From Reichenbachiella sp. (lineage in GTDB: Bacteria; Bacteroidota; Bacteroidia; Cytophagales; Cyclobacteriaceae): a DNA stretch of 64,000 nucleotides. The notes beneath the pieces are model-generated. The model was not told the DNA's origin, ran no database searches, and saw only the letters and a program-made list of their open reading frames with translations. The stretch is from positions 3,582,001 through 3,646,000 of the forward strand of contig NZ_JAWPMM010000001.1 of NCBI RefSeq assembly GCF_033344935.1, in the 5' to 3' direction. The translations under genes and the position numbers were made by a program. This document shows positions 45,819 to 56,323 of the stretch, in pieces (positions within the stretch are counted from its first letter, which is position 1; each line of letters opens with the position of its first letter).

Positions 45819-47432
45819 TTATTTTTTATATATCACACTACCTCTAGCCTGCAATTCAATTGCCGACTCCGTGCGCTCTACCTTTCCTTCTTGCCATACC
45901 AAGGTATTGTAGCCTTTGAGTAGTTCTGCATTAAGTGTTTGTGACTGATCAGCGAGATTATGCACTACAGCGACAGATTCATCTCCATATCTCCGAGTGA
46001 ATGCAATAATGGATGTCCCTTCAAAAGCAAGGTTCTGAATATCACCCAAAGAGAAAACATCTTGTTTTTTAAGGTTAATTAATCCTTTGTAATGATTTAA
46101 AATAGACTTCTTTTCTTTTTGTTGAAATGCCACTGAACGGACAGATTCATCGGTAGTATAAGTGGCTTCCATCCAGGAAGTTCTCATTTCATCATTGGAC
46201 AGCTCATCCCAAAGCATTGGCTCCCTAATGTTCTCATCTGGCTTCATACCCAGCATGCCAATTTCCTCACCATAGTATATATATGGTGTACCCGGCAAAG
46301 TGAATAGCAACGAAGCCGAAAGTTTAATTTTAGACGCGTCATCTCCTAATACTGAAGCTACTCTATTTTGGTCATGATTACTCAAAAAACTTGCTTCGAC
46401 GAAATCAGAGTTATACTTTTTGAACCAAGGTAAAGAAGTGTTGATCACCTCCGTCAGGTTCGCATTAGAGTCTATTTCATAGCCATGACCTGCGATATTT
46501 GCAGCCACTACTCTTTCCTTATTTATTGACTCCAGAATACTAAAGGCGCGATCAAAATTGAATAATGAGGTAAATCCCGCTGCATATGGTGAAGCGGTGG
46601 CGGCATCGGCCCATACCTCACCTATCAAGTATACATCAGGATTAACCTCCTCCATTTTAGTTTTAAACTCCTTCCAAAAAGCATGACTATCTGTAGCTCT
46701 GTCGTCCGGATAAATATGCTTGGCAGCATCCAATCGAAACCCATCCACTCCTATTTGTTCCAACCAGAATTTGCCAGCATCATACATTTCCTCTCTGACT
46801 AAAGGGTTATCATAATTGAGATCCGGCATGCCGCCATAAAAGAATCCATAATAATGTTCTCCCACTGGATTGTCCTCCTCAACAGGATGCCACTGGCGAA
46901 TGTTATCTGAATCGAACGAGGTTTCTTTTTTAGCAATTTGCTCGGCTATGGAGTCCTTGTCTGCCCATACATAGTAATCTCTGTATTTCGCATGCTTACC
47001 GGTCATCGCATCCTGAAACCATGGATGATCATAACCACTGTGGTTAATAACAAAATCCATCACCACTTTGATGTTTCGTTTATGCGCCTCATTGATGAAA
47101 GTTTTGAAATCTTCCATCGTACCATAATCTGGATGTATCGCTCTATAGTCAACCACATCATACTTGTGATAACTCGGTGATGGAGACATAGGCATCAACC
47201 AGATGGCATCTACTCCAAGATCACTCAGATAGTCCAGCTTTGAGGTCATTCCTGGAATATCCCCGATTCCATCTCCGTTGGAGTCAGCAAAGGACTGTAC
47301 GAAAATTTCGTAAAACACCTTTTTATTCCAGTTGGTCAACGAGGCAGGTTCTTCTTTTATGGATTGATCCGATGTACAGGAAGCAGCCATAATCAAACCT
47401 AAAATTACAATAGAAAGTTGTTGTAGTTTCAT
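45819..47432 (-). CDS. GH13 alpha-amylase-family lipoprotein
   Basis: A 537-residue lipoprotein with lipobox AASC (C19). The GH13 barrel shows region I DFVINHSG, region II nucleophile DGFRLDAAKH, region III acid in IGEVWAD, and region IV SNHDQNR, so all three catalytic acids are present. It is likely an alpha-glucan hydrolase held on the membrane (periplasmic or surface). It is last in the minus-strand starch operon, 24 nt after the secreted amylase. Confidence 0.93.
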   Translation of the reverse strand: MKLQQLSIVILGLIMAASCTSDQSIKEEPASLTNWNKKVFYEIFVQSFADSNGDGIGDIPGMTSKLDYLSDLGVDAIWLMPMSPSPSYHKYDVVDYRAIHPDYGTMEDFKTFINEAHKRNIKVVMDFVINHSGYDHPWFQDAMTGKHAKYRDYYVWADKDSIAEQIAKKETSFDSDNIRQWHPVEEDNPVGEHYYGFFYGGMPDLNYDNPLVREEMYDAGKFWLEQIGVDGFRLDAAKHIYPDDRATDSHAFWKEFKTKMEEVNPDVYLIGEVWADAATASPYAAGFTSLFNFDRAFSILESINKERVVAANIAGHGYEIDSNANLTEVINTSLPWFKKYNSDFVEASFLSNHDQNRVASVLGDDASKIKLSASLLFTLPGTPYIYYGEEIGMLGMKPDENIREPMLWDELSNDEMRTSWMEATYTTDESVRSVAFQQKEKKSILNHYKGLINLKKQDVFSLGDIQNLAFEGTSIIAFTRRYGDESVAVVHNLADQSQTLNAELLKGYNTLVWQEGKVERTESAIELQARGSVIYKK

Positions 47433-47456
47433 TCTTTATGAGTTCGTTCTTGAGGT

Positions 47457-50219
47457 TTAGTTTTTGATGAATTTCCTTGAAATGGATTGATTACCATTTT
47501 TCAACCTAAAAGTATATAGCCCTTTGGTCAAAGTCGATACATTGAGCGTGGTTGTCTGAGTAGGCACCAGCCTACCACTTTGTACTGCTTGCCCCAAGAT
47601 ATTTGAAATCACCCACTCATACTCCTTGGCTTCAACTCTCAAACCAGCCAGATCAATGTTCAAGACATCATTTGCTGGATTTGGATAAAACATCAACTGC
47701 TCATTCAGCTGCCTTGAATCAATCGACGTAACAATTCCCGCCGCAGGCGTGTGAAGCTTCTTATCGGTATAGATGTGAAATTCACCCGGACTAAGTTTAA
47801 TCGTATTGCTAGTGTTGGTCACCTCAATTTCCTCTCCAGAGATAAAATCATACCAGGTGCCTGTATGTTGAAACTCAGGATTTATTGAACCCGAACTCAC
47901 ATCAAAGTTTCCAATCACTGTGACGCTGGTATCCGAATTAGAAATATGGATAGACTTCTGAACACCATCAGGCGACCACGTAAAATCACCTTTGGTAAAC
48001 ACATCGTATTCGTTTCTTAATTTCATCAGTTCCTTGTAGGTCAAATACAACTCTCTTCTTTTGGCATTTTCTAAGTACTCCCATTTCTCGGGTTTTCGTC
48101 CGGTTCGTCCATTTTCGTCAATGGGAATATCATAAGCATATTCTCCCCATTGCCAGATCATCTTCGGTCCGGGCACAGTAAAAAAGAAAGCAGCCGATTG
48201 TTTCAAACGATCTATGGCCGTATTAAAATCTTTGATGCTATAACTGCCGCTCGTTTTTCCAAAATTCTGCAGTTGATACATTTGTCTTTCCTCATCATGG
48301 CTCTCCATGTAAGAAATTAAGTAATTATTGGTCCAACCTCGATCCTCATAATAGGCCAATTCAATAGACCCTCCGAATCCCATAGCAGCCTGATTGTAAT
48401 CATGATAAATATTACCCCAAAGCATCATACCATAATCTGATAATTCCTTTTCCTCATCATTATCAGCAAAGTGTTCAAGAATCACATAAGCATCTGGAGT
48501 ATGAGACCAAATTTCATCAGCCATGCGTTTCAAGAGGGCAATTCTCGAATCATCCTTTTTACCCCATGCACTCACATCATCATCCGAATCTACTTGCGTA
48601 AACCCTTTGGATAAATCAAATCGATAACCATCAAATTTGAATTCATTCAACCAATAATGATTGACAGAATCCAACCAGTTTTGGGTATAGATGCTTTCAT
48701 GGTTGATATCTGAAAACACGTTAAAAGGATGTTTAGGTTCCTGGTTGAACCACGGGTTTTCCGCCGTGGGCTTGAATTCATCAAAATCAAAATACATTTG
48801 GGCATAGGGAGATGGGATATCATTTTGATTCATAACCATATCCAGTATTACTGCCATGCCCTTTCCATGTGCTTTATCCACAAACTCTTTTAAATCGTTT
48901 TTTGTACCATAAGCTTTGTCTGCTGCAAACATGAACGTTGGGTTATAACCCCAACTATCATTTCCACCAAATTCCATAATAGGCATTAGCTCTATGGTAT
49001 TTACTCCCAGGTCTTTAATGTAATCTAGTGTATCTATCATCGCCTGGTAATTCATATGATCCTCACCTAAAAAGTCCCTTACCAGCAATTCATAAACCAT
49101 CAAATCTTCTTTCTCCGGCTTCTTAAAATTCGTATTTTCCCAAGTATAGGTAGTTTGATTGGTTTGCAAAACAGCCGCTCTATTCTCGTACCATTTAGAA
49201 TGCAACGCCCCTTCGGGATAGTCCATAAGCCCAGGGTAGGTCGATTCAGAAATCCATTGATCATCTGGGTCTAATATTTTGTCGGCATGAGGATCTGCAA
49301 TCCAAATGGCTTCGTCCACCAAATATTGGAAAGCATACTCTTGACCACTGGTCAAACCAGTCACCTCTAACCAAAAATGTTCGCCATCTTTGGCCATTTG
49401 ATAATCAGGGTCGATTTTCCAATCAGTAAAATCCCCAACCACATAGACAGAGGTTTTCAATGGTGCCAACAGGCTCAGCGTTACTTTGGTTTTATCTGTG
49501 TGATAATTAATACCATCAATGACACCGGCAGGTCTGGCCGCTTCTACAGTGGCCGATCGGACCGTATAAGTAAAGCTTTTTTCCACTACTTCTGATCCAT
49601 TGTTGGCTTCAATAGTTACTTCGTGTATACCCTCTGTCTCGGCTGTCAGCGTATGGTCTAATGTGGTAGTATTGCTTGCAGAAGTAACTTGGACATCATT
49701 TACTTTCAGTGTCAAAGTAGCCGATTCAGAAGCGACTACAGCTACCTCAATAGCCGTCGAGGCATCCACTAGAATAGGAAACAAAGATGGACTAGTAAAG
49801 CTAACAGCAAATTGATCGGACAATACATCAAAATCATAATCTGGCGTTTGTCCATCACTCCAGTCTGCTCCTTTTAAAAGAAGCCCAATTTTTTCAATTT
49901 CATCATCCGCTACTCCAAAAAATGTAGTGGGTGTGAACGTAATAGTATAAATATCACCGTCACTATCCGATCGGGTCATTAACGCAGCACTTTGGGCTGC
50001 TGTGGCTGGATTTACATTGGTGGGGGCATCTATGTCGCCCGAGGTCTTATCCACCCAAGTCCAAATCCATAAATCATCACTATAACCTGCCAAGCCAGTG
50101 CTGGACACATCCACAGTAATAGTGACCTCTTGATCAGCGATTGGAAAAACAGGATCGGTAGTAACCTGCCCAAAACTTAGGGTAGATATAAAAATTAGAC
50201 AAAGTAAGATTTTGTTCAT
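47457..50219 (-). CDS. T9SS-secreted GH13 amylase (multi-domain)
   Basis: Start chosen at ATG 50219 (MNKILLCLIFISTLSFGQ), giving 920 residues. A signal peptide is followed by beta-sandwich repeats (about 20-230), a CBM48/E-set-like domain (VYVVGDFTDWKIDP, about 240-330), then a GH13 barrel. Catalytic regions: II FDGYRFDLSKGF, III acid in VILEHFADN, IV ESHDEER. The final ~80 residues are a type IX secretion signal: FYPNPANDVLNID ... LTKGLYTFRLKNG ... RKFIKN. It probably cuts starch outside the cell for the SusCD pair. It lies after a hairpin behind susE. Confidence 0.92.
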   Translation of the reverse strand: MNKILLCLIFISTLSFGQVTTDPVFPIADQEVTITVDVSSTGLAGYSDDLWIWTWVDKTSGDIDAPTNVNPATAAQSAALMTRSDSDGDIYTITFTPTTFFGVADDEIEKIGLLLKGADWSDGQTPDYDFDVLSDQFAVSFTSPSLFPILVDASTAIEVAVVASESATLTLKVNDVQVTSASNTTTLDHTLTAETEGIHEVTIEANNGSEVVEKSFTYTVRSATVEAARPAGVIDGINYHTDKTKVTLSLLAPLKTSVYVVGDFTDWKIDPDYQMAKDGEHFWLEVTGLTSGQEYAFQYLVDEAIWIADPHADKILDPDDQWISESTYPGLMDYPEGALHSKWYENRAAVLQTNQTTYTWENTNFKKPEKEDLMVYELLVRDFLGEDHMNYQAMIDTLDYIKDLGVNTIELMPIMEFGGNDSWGYNPTFMFAADKAYGTKNDLKEFVDKAHGKGMAVILDMVMNQNDIPSPYAQMYFDFDEFKPTAENPWFNQEPKHPFNVFSDINHESIYTQNWLDSVNHYWLNEFKFDGYRFDLSKGFTQVDSDDDVSAWGKKDDSRIALLKRMADEIWSHTPDAYVILEHFADNDEEKELSDYGMMLWGNIYHDYNQAAMGFGGSIELAYYEDRGWTNNYLISYMESHDEERQMYQLQNFGKTSGSYSIKDFNTAIDRLKQSAAFFFTVPGPKMIWQWGEYAYDIPIDENGRTGRKPEKWEYLENAKRRELYLTYKELMKLRNEYDVFTKGDFTWSPDGVQKSIHISNSDTSVTVIGNFDVSSGSINPEFQHTGTWYDFISGEEIEVTNTSNTIKLSPGEFHIYTDKKLHTPAAGIVTSIDSRQLNEQLMFYPNPANDVLNIDLAGLRVEAKEYEWVISNILGQAVQSGRLVPTQTTTLNVSTLTKGLYTFRLKNGNQSISRKFIKN

Positions 50220-50279
50220 ATGGTTTTCCATTGAATGGTTGAGAAAAGCGCATCTCGGATGCAAAAAGAAAGGCATAAA

Positions 50280-50305
50280 CCGACAGAGGGTCAGTCCTCT
50301 GTCGG
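50280..50305 (-). terminator. Hairpin between susE and the secreted amylase
   Basis: A perfect 10-bp stem CCGACAGAGG / CCTCTGTCGG with a 6-nt loop, 15 nt after susE. On the minus strand only TTTATGCCTTTC follows, so this may attenuate rather than stop transcription into the amylase genes. Confidence 0.65.
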
Positions 50306-50320
50306 TAATTTTAGATCGAA

Positions 50321-51370
50321 TTAATTGGCAATCAATTCGTATTTTTCGTTGTTCAAATCTAGTCTGATGGTGTAGTTACCTGCCGTAACGGCAATATCAG
50401 AACCTCCGCCATCTATTGTTCCGTCAGGCTCGTCGTCACCATAATTCAAATCCCAGCCATCATTAGCTCTAAATTTAAGGAAGCCATCAGTAAGGGCTGT
50501 GGTGATTTCCCAAACTTGTCTCTGACCGTTGTACATCATATCCGTATCTGGGTCCGACCAACCATTTGGAGTTGCATCTCCAATAATCCCCCAATCATCC
50601 GTTTTTTCTAGTTCTATCGTTAAAGCACTTACATCTACCGTAACCATATAAGTCCCAGCATCAATCGAATAATCTCCTCCTGAAGGATCGAGTGAACCAG
50701 TGAATTTAGAGCCGTCGGCAGTTAACACTCCTCCCCATGCGTTGTCCCAATTAGCTTCTGGAGTTACTTTGAAGGAAGATGACGGATTAGCACCATCAAC
50801 TATTCTCAAAATACCTTCATACACACTATTAAACCCATAAGAATATAATCTTCCGTTTTCATCTCCCGGCGACCATCCCTGATAGGCTCCAGGTACATAA
50901 ATCATTGGATAATCAATCAAAGTTTCATAAGGAGTAACCGTATAGTCAGAGACAGTAGAAAAGATGGTGTCTACATTAGTATTCACAGTAGAAAAAACTC
51001 TGGCCTTAATCGTAGCTTGCTCATCGATAGGCAGTCCCCATGAAAGCAATATACCGTTGATATCACCCACCACTGCGGATCCATTCAGCTCTTGTGATGA
51101 TACGATATTAGCCGCACCTGCAAATGAGTCATCCATGGCAATTTGCACAAAATAAGTAACCGATGCATCAAATCCGTAATCAGCTTCTGTCCAGGTATAT
51201 TCGATAGACTCCGCTGCTTCATCTTTTTCAAACTCCATTCCGCCATCCCCAGGCCCACTAAGTGTAGGACCTTCAGGGTTGCTGCTGATGGCAACTTTTT
51301 CAACCTCATCTTCACATGCACCAAATAGCACAGCCAGAGCGAGGATATATATGTATGTTAATTTTTTCAT
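50321..51370 (-). CDS. susE: SusE-like starch-binding lipoprotein
   Basis: Start chosen at ATG 51370 (MKKLTYIYI), giving 349 residues. The lipobox ends at FGAC, followed by an acidic linker. An N-terminal Ig-like SusE domain (SSNPEGPTLSGPGDG ... YFVQIAMDDSF) is followed by two repeats with starch-binding character. They are marked by YVPGAYQGWSPGD and IIGDATPNGWSDPDTDM, each with the Trp pair typical of SusE/SusF carbohydrate sites. It would hold starch at the outer surface beside SusCD. Confidence 0.87.
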   Translation of the reverse strand: MKKLTYIYILALAVLFGACEDEVEKVAISSNPEGPTLSGPGDGGMEFEKDEAAESIEYTWTEADYGFDASVTYFVQIAMDDSFAGAANIVSSQELNGSAVVGDINGILLSWGLPIDEQATIKARVFSTVNTNVDTIFSTVSDYTVTPYETLIDYPMIYVPGAYQGWSPGDENGRLYSYGFNSVYEGILRIVDGANPSSSFKVTPEANWDNAWGGVLTADGSKFTGSLDPSGGDYSIDAGTYMVTVDVSALTIELEKTDDWGIIGDATPNGWSDPDTDMMYNGQRQVWEITTALTDGFLKFRANDGWDLNYGDDEPDGTIDGGGSDIAVTAGNYTIRLDLNNEKYELIAN

Positions 51371-51399
51371 TGCAATATTTTTTGATTCAAAAAGGTTCA

Positions 51400-51428
51400 C
51401 TTGAGAGCCCTTGTATCAGACTCTCAAG
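51400..51428 (-). repeat. Intercistronic hairpin between susD and susE
   Basis: CTTGAGAG / CTCTCAAG is a perfect 8-bp stem with a 13-nt loop, beginning 10 nt after the susD stop. No T-run follows, so an mRNA-stabilising or attenuating hairpin is likelier than a terminator. Confidence 0.5.
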
Positions 51429-51437
51429 ATCATTTTC

Positions 51438-53039
51438 TTAATTAGAATAACCGTTGTTTTGCTCCAAGTTTGGATTGGCAGTCAATTGAGCTGCCGGTAT
51501 AGGGAAAAGTGCTCTATAGTCATCAAAACCTGCACCTGCCTGAGAATTCCCTTTCCATTCCCATACATAGCTACCGCTCGAGTATTTCCCAAATCGAATC
51601 AAATCCGTTCTTCGTTGTGCTTCCCAGTAAAGTTCTCTGGCTCGCTCGTCAAGTAAGAAATCCAGCGTAAGATCAGCGTTGGAAATATTTCCAGAAACAT
51701 CGCCATAAGCTCTTTCTCTTAAGTCATTGATATAACCTGTTGCAGTATTGGCATCTCCGCCTCCTCCTCTGAGGAATATTTCCGCATACATTAAATAAGC
51801 ATCTGCCAATCTAAACATAGGGAAGTCAGTGCTTACAAAATCAGGATTATAATACTCTGGCTGAGAACCGTCAGAGTTTAGATTGCTGAATTTATACACA
51901 CCAATACCTTCAGTAAAAGTGCCTACATTTTCTACATTCCACTCCCATGCATCATTAGAATTGAAGTAAAACAAGGCTCTGCTATCTGGGATGTCCGCCA
52001 AAGGCGCTGCCAAGGTAAAATCTCCAGCAGCTAATCCAAACTTTTCAGGAAGCTCTTTGACCGCTCTAAAGCCACCCCATCCTGATCCACCTACACCACG
52101 TACGTTGGCTACATCTAATCCACCTCCACTCGAGGCATGTACCAAAAAAGTAGTTCCATGAGACTGGCTATGAATTCCATTATATACTAATGGAAATATG
52201 ATCTCCGGACTCGTGTTATTATCTGCTCTGAAAACATTTTCGTAGACTGGATCCAGACTATAACTGGAAGAAATAACCTGATTAGTGTAGTTTAAGGCAT
52301 CTGAGTATCTGTCCTCACCAACAAAAACTTCGGCATTAAGGTACAATTTGCCTAACAACATCCAGGCCGCCACTCTATCCACTCTACCGTACTCATTTGC
52401 CTGAGGTGCTGCCAAAGCAGACTCAATCTCTGTCAACTCTGTTTCTACAAAACTGAAAACCTCAGCTCTGGTGGCCTGTACCGGCAAATCACTTAAAGAA
52501 GCCTCTTCATCAATGATTGGAATATTTCCGTAAAAATCAACTGCAATGTAGTAAGCAAATGCTCTTAGGAATCTAGCCTCCGCTACAAACAACGCCTTAT
52601 CCTCTTCGGATACTGGAGAGTTGTCTACGTTTCTTAAAAACTCATTGGCTAAAGCTACAGAGAAGAAGAGTCTAGAATAAACAGCTTCATTAAAAACATC
52701 ATTAGCTTGCCAAGTGTGCCAGTGAAAGTTTTTGATCGTCTGATCATCCCATGCCACAATAGATTCTTCGGTGGTACATTCCTGAAGCACGAAGTATTGT
52801 CTCAGGAAATTACTAAAGTCTTCACGGATTCCTTGGATCTCCTGCTCACCAGCGCCCTGGCCATTGTATGCAAAAGAGGCATAAATTTTTGCCAAAGCAC
52901 CTTTCGTACCTTCTTCGGTAGAAAAGACTGTAGTTGCATTGTTAGAATCAGGGTCTATCGGTGTTACCTCCAAGTCGTTGACACACGACGTAAAAATAAT
53001 CGCTGCCAGTACTATATATATATATTTAATTTTTTTCAT
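51438..53039 (-). CDS. susD: SusD-family starch-binding lipoprotein
   Basis: A 533-residue SusD/RagB lipoprotein with lipobox FTSC (C19). The TPR-like helical frame shows ARFLRAFAYYIAVDFYGNIPI, and the C-terminal motif has LDERARELYWEAQRRTDLIRFGK. It forms the lid over the SusC transporter at the outer membrane and binds the imported oligosaccharide. Starch specificity is inferred from the GH13/GH31/GH97 neighbours. It starts 11 nt after the susC stop. Confidence 0.95.
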   Translation of the reverse strand: MKKIKYIYIVLAAIIFTSCVNDLEVTPIDPDSNNATTVFSTEEGTKGALAKIYASFAYNGQGAGEQEIQGIREDFSNFLRQYFVLQECTTEESIVAWDDQTIKNFHWHTWQANDVFNEAVYSRLFFSVALANEFLRNVDNSPVSEEDKALFVAEARFLRAFAYYIAVDFYGNIPIIDEEASLSDLPVQATRAEVFSFVETELTEIESALAAPQANEYGRVDRVAAWMLLGKLYLNAEVFVGEDRYSDALNYTNQVISSSYSLDPVYENVFRADNNTSPEIIFPLVYNGIHSQSHGTTFLVHASSGGGLDVANVRGVGGSGWGGFRAVKELPEKFGLAAGDFTLAAPLADIPDSRALFYFNSNDAWEWNVENVGTFTEGIGVYKFSNLNSDGSQPEYYNPDFVSTDFPMFRLADAYLMYAEIFLRGGGGDANTATGYINDLRERAYGDVSGNISNADLTLDFLLDERARELYWEAQRRTDLIRFGKYSSGSYVWEWKGNSQAGAGFDDYRALFPIPAAQLTANPNLEQNNGYSN

Positions 53040-53050
53040 GGTCTACTAGC

Positions 53051-56000
53051 TTAAAAGTTGAAATTAACTCCCAGTACATATGTTCTAGGTCGTGGATAAA
53101 CATTCTTATCTATACCTGGTGCTAATGCATCATTGATCTCAGGATCCAGGCCTGAATAATTAGTGATCAGGAATGCATTTTGGACCGTAAAGCTTACACG
53201 GGCTGTGATCTTGTCAGAAAATACTTTAGGGAAGTTATAACCCGCACTGATGTTGTCCATTCTGAAAAATGATCCATCTTCCAGATAGAAATCACTCTTA
53301 TATTGTGCATTGAAGAATTGAGACTCTTCCACAAATGTTGAGATGTTAGACAAGTAACCTGACTGGTTGTATAGATTAGCATATAACCCCTTGCTCGAAG
53401 CAATGTTGTTGTAAACATCATTGCCTACACTTAGTCTACCAGCAAAAGAGAAGTCAAAGTTTTTATAAGCAAACCTTGAAGAAATACCGATCAAAAAGTC
53501 GGGAGCCGGATTACCTAAATGGTATCTATTCAAGTCATTACCGTCTACTTGTCCTCCTTGTCCCGAACGATCTACATAAAGACCCTCGATAGGCATGCCC
53601 TCGTTGTCATACACTTGTTGGAATAGATAGAAAGAGTTGGTAGGATATCCTACACTATTGATTTGAACTCTGTTGTTACTTCCTCCATCAATCTCACCTA
53701 CTTCATAACCTATGTAGTCTGGATCAGAGAATGCTGTTAGTTTGGTAATCTTGTTCGTATTTTTCGAGAAATTCACTCCAATTTGCCAGCTCATATTACC
53801 ATTTGAAATTGGATAACCATTTAAGGAAATTTCATAACCTTGATTTTCCAAAGATCCAACGTTAGTTACTACTCTGTTGGCAAAGTTTGTTCCTACCGGT
53901 ACCGGTATCTCATTCAATAAATCGTCTGTAGTTCTTTGGTAGTAATCGAATGAACCTGAGATTCTATTTCCTAAGAAACTAAAGTCCAAACCAGCGTTTA
54001 TGGTAGTGGTCTCTTCCCATTTGATATTCGGGTCATAAGCTAAAGGCTTCCACAATTGATACAACTGACCACCAAATCCATATTGTGAGTTAGCCGTACT
54101 CCCATTGTAACTTGCAATCGCTGGATAATCATTATCTGTGATATCTTGCTGTCCAGTGATTCCGTAACCTGCTCTGATTTTCAACTCGTCCAATGCATCC
54201 ACACTTTGAAGAAATGACTCTTCACCCATCTGCCAGGCAACAGCCACAGATGGAAATAAGCCCCACCGATTGTCATCTGAGAATCTCGATGAACCATCTC
54301 TTCTCAATGTACCTGTCACCAAATATTTTCCTTTGAAAGTATAATTTACACGACCAAAGAAGGAAACAAGGTAACTCTCAGTTTTATCTACTGTAGTGTC
54401 AGAGCCAATATATTCTCCTGAATCATTGGCTTCCCAAGGTCTATTGGCGTTTTCTTTTTCTTCATAAAAATGCTGCCAAGAGTAGCCTGCGGTTACATCA
54501 AGTTTGCTGTCTATTGAACTAAGGTCTTTTGAATAGTTCAAATAGGCATCCAGAAGCTCGTTTTTACCAATAACTTCATAGGATTTCACATTGTTTTGTG
54601 GTTCTCTGTATGAAAAAGCCGCAGTAGAATCCGTATTATCGGTGCCTTCACTCTTGTAGTAATCATAACCGGCATTAACCACAGCTTTTAATTCAGGTAA
54701 GAATGGCATTCTATAAGTTGTGCTCACATTTCCTATACTTCTAGCCACTTGAGACGTATTGTCTTTTTGATTGATCATAGCAACCGGATTGTCAGTAGCA
54801 ATGAAGTTTGGCGTACCATCTACCTCGTTTACCCAGGTAAAGTATCCACCGTAGGGAGAGTTCTCATCATAAATAGATTGAGAAGGATCGAAACTGGTAG
54901 ATGCACCAATAGCACCGTCATTTGAAAAGTTGTTGTCTGTCAACATTCCCTTCAAATTGATATCAAAGGTCAAATCACCATCGAGTAAACTTGGACTTGC
55001 ACCAATAGAAAGAGTTGTTCTTTCCATGTTAGATTCCTTCAGCATACCATTCTGGTTGGTATATCCTACCGAAGCTCTATAGGGCATGGAATTCAATGAA
55101 CCTGTCAAACTTACATTATGATCAGTAGATATAGCATTTCTATAGACTTCATTTTGCCAATCTGTGTTGCCATTACCTAAGAGCGGAGTGGTAATCGAAG
55201 GGTCCACCGTATGATTAGCTACTACCTGTCTGAACTCCTCTCCAGAGTACACGTCTGTATACTCAATAGGCACGCCTAATGAGAGGTTTCCATTATAGCT
55301 CACTTGCAAATCCTGTCCTGAGCTACCTCTTTTGGTAGTAATTAAGATTACTCCGTTTGAGGCTCTTGAACCATAAATAGCAGTTGCCGAAGCATCCTTT
55401 AAGACCGTAAAAGTTTCAATGTCATTAGGATTTACAGTGGCCAAAGGATTGGCAAAACCATCAATTGATTTATTTGTCAAAGGAACTCCATCAACAACGA
55501 TTAAAGGATCATTACTTGCTCTCAGGGAAGATCCACCTCTAATTCTAATGGTAGAATTGCCTCCAGGCTGACCTGTTGGGGCGGTAACGACCACACCGGC
55601 CACCTTACCCATGAGTAGCTCCTGAGGAGTTGAGATAGCACCCTTATTAAAGTCATCAGAGTCAATAGCAACTACTGAACCAGTCACATCTCCTCTATCA
55701 ACTTCACCGTAGCCGATAACCACAACTTCACCCAACTGAGACACATCATACCCGAGGTCAATGTCGATTGTTGAACGAGTACCAACAGCGATTTCTTGTG
55801 TTTCAAATCCCACATAAGAGATCACAAGAATTGTGTTGGAATCTACATTTACGCTGTAATTCCCATCAATATCAGTAACAGCACCATTCGAGGTACCCTT
55901 TGCAACTACATTTACTCCGGGGATGGGCTCGCCGGACTCTGCATCTTTGATTGTTCCAGATACTAGACTTCCCTGTGCGTAGACACTGGAAGTAGGAAGA

Positions 56001-56059
56001 GAAAGTAAGATCCCCATTCCAAACAGCAAACTGAAAACTAACTGGTAATAGTTCTTCAT
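53051..56059 (-). CDS. susC: SusC-family TonB-dependent transporter
   Basis: A 1002-residue outer-membrane transporter. A signal peptide is followed by a carboxypeptidase-like domain (GTIKDAESGEPIPGVNVVAKGT ... IDLGYDVSQLGEVVVIGYG). Then come a plug with RIRGGSSLRASNDPLIVVDGVPL and DASATAIYGSRASNGVILITTKRG, and a 22-strand barrel ending in VLGVNFNF. It imports malto-oligosaccharides using TonB energy, with SusD as lid. The upstream region holds a shared repeat (56110-56146) and LacI-like half-sites (56324-56345). Confidence 0.97.
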   Translation of the reverse strand: MKNYYQLVFSLLFGMGILLSLPTSSVYAQGSLVSGTIKDAESGEPIPGVNVVAKGTSNGAVTDIDGNYSVNVDSNTILVISYVGFETQEIAVGTRSTIDIDLGYDVSQLGEVVVIGYGEVDRGDVTGSVVAIDSDDFNKGAISTPQELLMGKVAGVVVTAPTGQPGGNSTIRIRGGSSLRASNDPLIVVDGVPLTNKSIDGFANPLATVNPNDIETFTVLKDASATAIYGSRASNGVILITTKRGSSGQDLQVSYNGNLSLGVPIEYTDVYSGEEFRQVVANHTVDPSITTPLLGNGNTDWQNEVYRNAISTDHNVSLTGSLNSMPYRASVGYTNQNGMLKESNMERTTLSIGASPSLLDGDLTFDINLKGMLTDNNFSNDGAIGASTSFDPSQSIYDENSPYGGYFTWVNEVDGTPNFIATDNPVAMINQKDNTSQVARSIGNVSTTYRMPFLPELKAVVNAGYDYYKSEGTDNTDSTAAFSYREPQNNVKSYEVIGKNELLDAYLNYSKDLSSIDSKLDVTAGYSWQHFYEEKENANRPWEANDSGEYIGSDTTVDKTESYLVSFFGRVNYTFKGKYLVTGTLRRDGSSRFSDDNRWGLFPSVAVAWQMGEESFLQSVDALDELKIRAGYGITGQQDITDNDYPAIASYNGSTANSQYGFGGQLYQLWKPLAYDPNIKWEETTTINAGLDFSFLGNRISGSFDYYQRTTDDLLNEIPVPVGTNFANRVVTNVGSLENQGYEISLNGYPISNGNMSWQIGVNFSKNTNKITKLTAFSDPDYIGYEVGEIDGGSNNRVQINSVGYPTNSFYLFQQVYDNEGMPIEGLYVDRSGQGGQVDGNDLNRYHLGNPAPDFLIGISSRFAYKNFDFSFAGRLSVGNDVYNNIASSKGLYANLYNQSGYLSNISTFVEESQFFNAQYKSDFYLEDGSFFRMDNISAGYNFPKVFSDKITARVSFTVQNAFLITNYSGLDPEINDALAPGIDKNVYPRPRTYVLGVNFNF

Positions 56060-56109
56060 AGTGTTTTAATTAATTACGAGTTTTGTTAATTGTACTTTTC
56101 TAAGATTTG

Positions 56110-56146
56110 CTTTCTGAACATCTCGTCCTCTTCGAAAAAAACATCT
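56110..56146. repeat. Conserved 37-bp element, copy 1 (susC side)
   Basis: The sequence from CTTTCTGAACATCTCGT through CCTCTTCG to ACATCT matches 57844-57881 over nearly its entire length, with small gaps (CTTTTTGAAACATTTCGT, CCTCTTCG, ACATCT). It lies 51 bp before the susC start, in opposite orientation relative to its gene compared with copy 2. Two matching blocks before two starch genes suggest a shared binding site or promoter-like element. Confidence 0.6.
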
Positions 56147-56323
56147 AATTCAAGCGCTAATAATTAATTAATGTTAACTTCTTGCAAAAGCGATTCATAC
56201 GCTGCTGACTGCCTAGTATTATAAGGAATTCAACTACTTTTCTTCGTTCTTGCATATTCAATAATAAACCTAAAAACATAGAATACAACTCATATTCACA
56301 GTTTTTTTCATGCCATTTCGCAT

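Noticed and set aside
50220-50276. Longer N-terminus for the secreted amylase
   Set aside because: The signal peptide begins at ATG 50219; the upstream codons reach toward the susE hairpin and add no signal.
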